64,000 nt of DNA from positions 85,042 to 149,041 of the forward strand of contig NZ_KB892024.1 of the NCBI RefSeq assembly GCF_000373645.1, in the 5' to 3' direction. Position 1 is the stretch's first letter; each line of letters begins with the position of its first letter. Shown here piece by piece: positions 59,420-64,000 of the stretch. This stretch comes from Streptomyces sp. ATexAB-D23 (lineage in GTDB: Bacteria > Actinomycetota > Actinomycetes > Streptomycetales > Streptomycetaceae). Under the pieces are notes generated by a model, which saw only the letters and a list, made by a program, of their open reading frames with translations, was not told where the DNA came from and ran no database searches. Made by a program: the position numbers and the translations under genes.

Positions 59420-60579
59420 CGGGCTGCTCCCCCGTCGTCCGTGCCGTGCTGGTCGTGCTCCGCGTCCAGCTCACCGCGCAGGCGGTCGGCCTGCTCGCGC
59501 AATTGCGCCGTCTGCTCCGCGTACACATGGGTGAAGAGGTCCATCGGGTCGAGCACCGGGTCCGCGTTCATCCGCTCGCGCAGCCCCGCGGCCATCCGCT
59601 CCGCGGCCACCCGCTCCTCCTCGATGCCGTCGTCGTCGAGCAGTCCGCGTCCGGTCAGCTCCCGCTCCAGCAGCCGCACCGGATCGTGGGCCCGCCAGGT
59701 CTCGACCTCGCTGTCACCGCGGTAGCGGGTCGCGTCGTCGGCGTTCGTATGGGCGTCCATGCGGTATGTCACGGCCTCGACCAGCGTCGGTCCGCCGCCG
59801 GTCCTGGCCCGCTCGACCGCCTCGGAGAGCACCTGGTGCATGGCGGCCGCGTCGTTGCCGTCGACGAGCCGTCCGGGCATTCCGTACCCCACGGCCTTGT
59901 GCGCCAGGGACGGGGCCGCGGTCTGCTTGGCCAGGGGGACGGAGATGGCGAAGCCGTTGTTCTGTACGAGGAAGACGACCGGGGCCCGCCAGACGGCCGC
60001 GAAATTCAGCGCCTCGTGGAAATCGCCCTCGCTGGTGCCGCCGTCACCGACCATGGCGAGCGCGACCACGTCGTCGCCCTTGAGTCGTGCCGCGTGGGCC
60101 AGACCCACCGCGTGCGGCAACTGGGTGGCCAGCGGGGTGCAGAGCGGGGCGATGCGGTGCTCGCGCGGGTCGTAGCCGGTGTGCCGGTCGCCCCGCAGCA
60201 GCGTCAGCGCCTGGACCGGATCCAGCCCCCGCGCCACGGCCGCGAGCGTGTCGCGGTAGCTGGGGAAGAGCCAGTCCCGCTCCTCCAGCACCAGGGCCGC
60301 CGCGATCTCGCACGCCTCCTGGCCCGTGCTCGACGGATAGACCGCCAGTCTGCCCTGCTTGGTGAGGGCCGTCGCCTGGGTGTTGTACCGCCGGCCGCGC
60401 ACCAGCTCGGCGTAGAGCCGCCGCAGCAGCTCGGGGTCGGCTTCGGCCACGGCGTCCGTACCCAGCACCCGGTACGGCTCGGGGTCCGGGAGCAGCGGCG
60501 CGGGATCGGTGAGCGGCTTCCAGGCCGGGGGCGGCGTGGGCCGGTAGGCGGCCGCGCCGGGCAGCTCTTGGACCGTCAT
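59416..60579 (-). CDS. bkdA: Branched-chain keto-acid dehydrogenase E1 alpha, cluster 2
   Basis: A 387-residue E1 alpha with the thiamine-diphosphate motif G-D-G-G-T-S-E-G-D...Q-N-N-G-F-A-I-S and R-M-D-A-H-T-N-A-D-D-A-T. ATG 60579 has GGAGG 7 bases upstream. It is divergent from bkdR. The leader carries AT-rich TATCGAAA repeats and a TTGCGC-17-CATATT promoter. Confidence 0.93.
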   Translation of the reverse strand: MTVQELPGAAAYRPTPPPAWKPLTDPAPLLPDPEPYRVLGTDAVAEADPELLRRLYAELVRGRRYNTQATALTKQGRLAVYPSSTGQEACEIAAALVLEERDWLFPSYRDTLAAVARGLDPVQALTLLRGDRHTGYDPREHRIAPLCTPLATQLPHAVGLAHAARLKGDDVVALAMVGDGGTSEGDFHEALNFAAVWRAPVVFLVQNNGFAISVPLAKQTAAPSLAHKAVGYGMPGRLVDGNDAAAMHQVLSEAVERARTGGGPTLVEAVTYRMDAHTNADDATRYRGDSEVETWRAHDPVRLLERELTGRGLLDDDGIEEERVAAERMAAGLRERMNADPVLDPMDLFTHVYAEQTAQLREQADRLRGELDAEHDQHGTDDGGAAR

Positions 60580-60597
60580 GACAGGCACCTCCGAGCA

Positions 60598-60645
60598 TCG
60601 GGCTGTATCGAAATATGGCGATATATCGAAAAGAGCGCAAGGCGC
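60598..60645. promoter_or_regulatory. bkd promoter with repeated TATCGAAA elements
   Basis: On the minus strand TTGCGC and CATATT are 17 bases apart. Over them lie two direct TATCGAAA copies (60606-60613 and 60624-60631, 18 bp apart) and the palindrome CGATATATCG (60619-60628). The AT-rich, phased layout fits an Lrp-type binding site for BkdR. Confidence 0.6.
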
Positions 60646-60665
60646 GAGTGTGGCGCGTCTCACCT

Positions 60666-60679
60666 ACCGATTGTTCGGT
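60666..60679. promoter_or_regulatory. Candidate TetR-type operator in the bkd/bkdR gap
   Basis: ACCGATTGTTCGGT, arms ACCGA and TCGGT around four bases. The same arms occur at 61992-62005 before paaN. Confidence 0.55.
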
Positions 60680-60780
60680 CGCGAGGGCATTTTGGCTACA
60701 GGCACCGCCAGCCTGTGGACAAACGGTTCTCCACAGCCTGGGATGGGAACAGGTCGTCCAGGACGGGGAGGCACGGGAAC

Positions 60781-61302
60781 ATGGCAGCTGAACAAATGGC
60801 CGACGGGAGCGAGGAACCCGGCCGCCTGCCCCCGGCGCGCCCGCTCGACGCCATCGACCGCGACATCCTGCGACTGCTCCAGACGGACGGCCGCGCCTCG
60901 ATACGGTCGGTGGCCGACCGCGTCCACGTATCGCGCGCCAACGCCTACGCGCGGATCAACCGGCTCATCGAGGATGGCGTGATCCAGGGGTTCAGCGCGC
61001 GTGTGAACCACGAGCGGGCGGGGCAGGGCGCCTCCGCGTACATCACGCTCAAGATCGTCCAGAACTCCTGGCGCACCGTCCGCGAACAGCTCCAGGCACT
61101 GCCGGGAGCCACCCACATCGCGCTCGTCAGCGGCGATTTCGACGTCCTGCTCCTGGTGCACACACCGGACAACCGGACGCTGCGCGAGCTGGTACTGACC
61201 CGAATTCAGGCCATTCCGGAAGTGCTGTCCACCCGCACGCTGCTGGTGTTCGAGGAAACGGACCTGGCCCCGGGGCCGGACCGCCCCACAGAACTCGCCT
61301 GA
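60781..61302 (+). CDS. bkdR: Lrp/AsnC-family regulator of bkd
   Basis: A 173-residue Lrp-type regulator. The HTH covers about 25-75 (L-L-Q-T-D-G-R-A-S-I-R-S-V-A-D-R-V-H-V-S-R-A) and the C-terminal RAM ligand-binding domain about 85-165. Its position divergent from bkd and its family match BkdR, an Lrp-type regulator described in streptomycetes as controlling bkd expression. ATG 60781 is the first codon after GGAGGCACGGGAAC. Effector is probably a branched-chain amino acid. Confidence 0.88.
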   Translation: MAAEQMADGSEEPGRLPPARPLDAIDRDILRLLQTDGRASIRSVADRVHVSRANAYARINRLIEDGVIQGFSARVNHERAGQGASAYITLKIVQNSWRTVREQLQALPGATHIALVSGDFDVLLLVHTPDNRTLRELVLTRIQAIPEVLSTRTLLVFEETDLAPGPDRPTELA

Positions 61303-61333
61303 GCGGCCACGCACGGGAGGGGCGGGCAGCTGA

Positions 61334-61936
61334 TCAGCGGCCGGACGGACCGGACTTCATGCCGTCGAAGGCCAGCTGCACCACGGTGTCCGCGAGCCGT
61401 TCCCCTTCCGCGCCGCCGTCGGGCAGCGGCCGGTACCACTCCACCAGGGAGTTGACCATGCCGAACAGCAGCCGCGTCGCGAGCCGTATGTCCACGTCGG
61501 AGCGGAGATCGCCGTCCGCGACGGCCGCCTTGAGCAGTTCGGCGACCCGCTGGTCGAACTCGCGCCGCCGCTCCAGGGCCCAGCGCTCGGTCTGCGTATT
61601 GCCCCGCACCCGCAGCAGCAGCGTGACGTAGGGCAGTTCGGCTATCAGCACCTCGACCGTGCGGCGGGTGACGTACTCGACCCGTTCGATCGCGCGGCCT
61701 CGCGTCGCCCCCGACTCGTCGAGGATCGCGAACAGCCCGTCGAGGGCGCGACTGACGGCCCGTCGCAGCAGCTCTTCCTTGCCCGCGACATGGTGGTAGA
61801 TGGACGACTTGGAGATGCCCGCCGCCTTCGACAGGTGCTCCATGGACGTGCCGTCGTAACCCCGCTCGTTGAAGACACGGACGGCGACGGTCAGCAGAGT
61901 CTCCGGCGTGTACGTGTCCCGCTTGGCCGTGGTCAT
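61334..61936 (-). CDS. TetR-family regulator (PaaR-like)
   Basis: A 200-residue TetR protein. The HTH is at about 8-55 (T-S-M-E-H-L-S-K-A-A-G-I-S-K-S-S-I-Y-H-H). A helical ligand domain follows. It is divergent from paaN and the inverted repeat ACCGATCGTTCGGT lies in the shared region, so it probably regulates paaN in response to an acyl-CoA or phenylacetyl-CoA. The same operator form next to bkdR suggests wider control. Confidence 0.85.
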   Translation of the reverse strand: MTTAKRDTYTPETLLTVAVRVFNERGYDGTSMEHLSKAAGISKSSIYHHVAGKEELLRRAVSRALDGLFAILDESGATRGRAIERVEYVTRRTVEVLIAELPYVTLLLRVRGNTQTERWALERRREFDQRVAELLKAAVADGDLRSDVDIRLATRLLFGMVNSLVEWYRPLPDGGAEGERLADTVVQLAFDGMKSGPSGR

Positions 61937-61991
61937 GTCCGCGATCCTCCCCTACGAGTTGTCCACAGGTTTCGTGGGCCCCCTTGTCCCG

Positions 61992-62005
61992 ACCGATCGT
62001 TCGGT
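61992..62005. promoter_or_regulatory. Candidate TetR operator between the TetR gene and paaN
   Basis: ACCGATCGTTCGGT, a 5-4-5 inverted repeat 55 bases before the paaN start codon. Arms are identical to those at 60666-60679. Confidence 0.65.
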
Positions 62006-62059
62006 TACTCTAACTCTGTCCGCCCGTCCCTGCCCAGCTCGATGAGGAGTTGGTCCGCC

Positions 62060-63760
62060 ATGGCCGCCGAGCTCTCCCCGCACCTGCTGTCCGAGAAGCA
62101 CCGCCCCACGCTGGACCGGGCCCTCGAAGCGATCCGCTCGCGGGATTACTGGTCCCCGCATCCCGAGCACCCGAAGGCGTACGGGGAGGGCGGCGCCCCG
62201 GGGAGCCTCGGCGCAGCCGAGGGCAAGGCCGCTTTCGACGCCGTGCTGAACACCCGCTTCGACCTGGACCAGCCGGGCACCGACGGATGGACGGGCGGGG
62301 AGGTCTCTCCGTACGGCCCCGAGCTCGCGGTGGAGTATCCGCACGCGGACCTGGACGTCCTGCTCCCGGCGATGCGCGCGGGCATGCCCGCCTGGCGCGA
62401 GGCCGGCCCCGAGACCAGGGCCCTGGTCTGTCTGGAGATCCTGGCGCGGATCAGCGCCCGCACCCATGAGTTCGCCCACGCCGTGATGCACACCAGCGGC
62501 CAGGCCTTCATGATGGCGTTCCAGGCCGGTGGCCCGCACGCCCAGGACCGGGGCCTGGAAGCCGTCGCGTATGCGTACGAGGAGCAGCTCCGCGTCCCCC
62601 GCACCGCCGATTGGTCCAAGCCGCAGGGCAAGCGCGACCCGCTCGCCCTGCACAAGACGTTCACCCCCGCGGGCCGCGGCATCTCGCTGCTGATCGGCTG
62701 CAACACCTTCCCCACCTGGAACGGCTACCCGGGCCTCTTCGCCTCCCTCGCCACGGGCAATCCGGTCCTGGTGAAGCCCCACCCCCGCGCGATCCTCCCG
62801 CTGGCCCTCACGGTTCGGCTGGCGCGCGAGGTGCTCACCGAGGCGGGCTTCGACCCCGACCTCGTCGCCCTGGCCGCCGAGTACCCGGGCGAGGGCATCG
62901 CCAAGACACTGGCGGTCCGCCCCGAGATCAAGATCATCGACTACACGGGGTCCACGGAATTCGGTGACTGGCTGGAGGCCAACGCCCGCCAGGCCCAGGT
63001 CTACACGGAGAAGGCCGGCGTCAACACGATCGTCGTGGACTCCACCGACGACTACCGCGGCATGCTCGCCAACCTGGCGTTCTCGTTCTCCCTCTACAGC
63101 GGCCAGATGTGCACCACCCCGCAGAACCTGCTCATCCCCCGGTCCGGCATCACGACGGACGCCGGCGACAAGACGTACGACGACGTCGTCGGTGACATCG
63201 CGGCCGCGGTCACCGGCCTCCTGGGCGACGATGCCCGAGCGAACGGTCTGCTCGGCGCCCTGGTCAACCCGGACGTGAAGGCCCGCCTCGACGCCGCGGC
63301 CCACCTGGGCGAGGTCGCACTGCCCTCGCGCGAGGTGGCCAACCCCGACTTCCCTGACGCCACCGTCCGCACCCCCGTGATCGTGAAGCTCGACGCCGCC
63401 AAGACGGACGGCGAGCCCCCTTACCTCGCGGAGTGCTTCGGACCGGTCTCCTTCGCCGTGGCCGTCGACTCGACGGCGGACGCCGTGGAGCTCCTGCGCC
63501 GCACCATCCGCGAGAAGGGGGCGATGACGGTCGGCGCGTACACCACGTCCGAGGAGGTGGAGCGCGCGGTGGAGGACGTCTGCCTGGACGAGTCCGCCCA
63601 GCTCTCCCTGAACCTCACCGGCGGGGTCTACGTCAACCAGACAGCGGCCTTCTCCGACTTCCACGGCTCGGGCGGCAACCCGGCGGCAAACGCGGCCCTC
63701 TGCGACGGCGCCTTCGTCTCCAACCGCTTCCGCACCCTGGAAGTCCGCCGCCAACGCTGA
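62060..63760 (+). CDS. paaN: Phenylacetic acid degradation protein PaaN (aldehyde dehydrogenase-like)
   Basis: A 566-residue aldehyde dehydrogenase-superfamily protein of the actinobacterial PaaN type. The NAD-binding region has P-T-W-N-G-Y-P-G-L-F-A-S-L-A-T-G-N and K-P-H-P, and the catalytic Cys is in Y-S-G-Q-M-C-T-T-P-Q-N. It is linked to oxidation of the ring-opened product of phenylacetyl-CoA catabolism. No paaABCDE genes are in this window, so those must lie elsewhere if present. ATG 62060 has GAGGAG upstream. Confidence 0.88.
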   Translation: MAAELSPHLLSEKHRPTLDRALEAIRSRDYWSPHPEHPKAYGEGGAPGSLGAAEGKAAFDAVLNTRFDLDQPGTDGWTGGEVSPYGPELAVEYPHADLDVLLPAMRAGMPAWREAGPETRALVCLEILARISARTHEFAHAVMHTSGQAFMMAFQAGGPHAQDRGLEAVAYAYEEQLRVPRTADWSKPQGKRDPLALHKTFTPAGRGISLLIGCNTFPTWNGYPGLFASLATGNPVLVKPHPRAILPLALTVRLAREVLTEAGFDPDLVALAAEYPGEGIAKTLAVRPEIKIIDYTGSTEFGDWLEANARQAQVYTEKAGVNTIVVDSTDDYRGMLANLAFSFSLYSGQMCTTPQNLLIPRSGITTDAGDKTYDDVVGDIAAAVTGLLGDDARANGLLGALVNPDVKARLDAAAHLGEVALPSREVANPDFPDATVRTPVIVKLDAAKTDGEPPYLAECFGPVSFAVAVDSTADAVELLRRTIREKGAMTVGAYTTSEEVERAVEDVCLDESAQLSLNLTGGVYVNQTAAFSDFHGSGGNPAANAALCDGAFVSNRFRTLEVRRQR

Positions 63761-63810
63761 CCCCCACCCCACCGAACACCCAGCCCACCCGATCCCCGGC
63801 CCACCGACGC

Positions 63811-63849
63811 CCCCGGTCCTCAAGCCCGTCCGGCGCTTGAGGACCGGGG
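63811..63849 (+). terminator. Terminator after paaN with dispersed-repeat loop
   Basis: CCCCGGTCCTCAAGC (63811-63825) pairs perfectly with 63835-63849. The loop is CCGTCCGGC. The element GCCCGTCCGGCGCTTGAGGA recurs at 63966 and is a type of dispersed repeat that I recall as very common in Streptomyces intergenic DNA. Confidence 0.75.
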
Positions 63850-63936
63850 CCAAGGGGCCTGGGAACCCGGGGCGGAGCCACTCACCCCCTCAGACCCTTC
63901 CGCCCCAGGGCCCCGGGGGGAGGCGAAGCCCCACCC

Positions 63937-63990
63937 GCACCACCCAGCCCGTCCGCACCACCCAGCCCGTCCGGCGCTTGAGGACCGGGG
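63937..63990. repeat. 18-bp tandem repeat joined to the dispersed terminator element
   Basis: GCACCACCCAGCCCGTCC occurs twice in tandem (63937-63954 and 63955-63972). The second copy runs into the dispersed element that continues to 63990. No gene is visible from 63761 to the window end. Confidence 0.6.
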
Positions 63991-64000
63991 GCCCGGGGGC

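Noticed and set aside
1..64000. tRNA, rRNA, insertion sequences or prophage
   Set aside because: No cloverleaf, transposase, integrase or terminal inverted repeats with target duplications were seen by eye.

Overview
The window is high-GC actinobacterial DNA and every recognisable gene family points to Streptomyces: a WhiJ-type regulator set with DUF397 proteins, a SARP/AfsR-like regulator, SpoIIE-type phosphatase, Bpa-type proteasome activator, mycothiol-linked isomerase family, and two branched-chain keto-acid dehydrogenase (bkd) clusters. Three perfect copies of the Streptomyces ParB-binding site GTTTCACGTGAAAC (5540, 21893, 53428) place the segment in the core chromosome, probably within a few hundred kb of oriC. 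Gene content and order (aspS, SpoIIE phosphatase, pirin, acyl-CoA dehydrogenase, D-Ala-D-Ala carboxypeptidase, bkd cluster, orphan NarL regulator, two Ser/Thr kinases, ABC exporter, bkd cluster plus Lrp regulator) resemble what I recall of the S. coelicolor SCO3790-SCO3835 region; that is from memory, not a comparison.

Layout. 1-5.6 kb: end of an oxidoreductase, S4 RNA-binding protein, VWA protein, an OmpR-type two-component system with a 32-bp tandem repeat upstream, and a lipoprotein L,D-transpeptidase. 5.6-16.3 kb: aspS, SpoIIE-type phosphatase, AI-2E exporter, pirin, SseB-like protein, large acyl-CoA dehydrogenase, M18 aminopeptidase, DUF6458 protein. 16.4-25.8 kb: SARP-NB-ARC-TPR regulator, thioredoxin-NHL protein, LURP-one protein, nitrilase-family amidase, MDMPI-like protein, MFS transporter coupled to a GntR regulator. 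25.8-35.3 kb is the most accessory part: GC-rich minisatellites, a DacA-type carboxypeptidase, DUF1062 protein, a MarR regulator divergent from an enolase, a MarR-GNAT fusion, VOC protein, an Imm-5-like protein, and a WhiJ-like XRE/DUF5753-DUF397-DUF397 operon divergent from an ATPase. 35.5-45.4 kb: first bkd cluster, orphan NarL regulator, PNPOx-like protein, phosphotransferase, two divergent Ser/Thr kinases. 45.4-53.4 kb: PadR regulator with an ABC exporter, Bpa, quinone oxidoreductase, a TrkA-N potassium channel. 53.4-64 kb: moeA and mobA-like genes coupled to the channel, second bkd cluster with a divergent Lrp-type bkdR, a TetR regulator divergent from paaN, and terminal dispersed repeats.

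How it works together. Acyl-CoA supply is the recurring theme: two bkd complexes make branched-chain acyl-CoA (starter units for fatty acids and some polyketides), acyl-CoA dehydrogenase and pirin act in beta-oxidation, and paaN belongs to phenylacetate catabolism. An inverted repeat ACCGA-N4-TCGGT occurs both between the TetR gene and paaN and between bkd and bkdR, suggesting one TetR regulator may see both promoters. Many small operons are translationally coupled by 4-base stop/start overlaps, and convergent genes are separated by long perfect hairpins. Start sites below were revised by ribosome-binding sites and overlaps where these were decisive.
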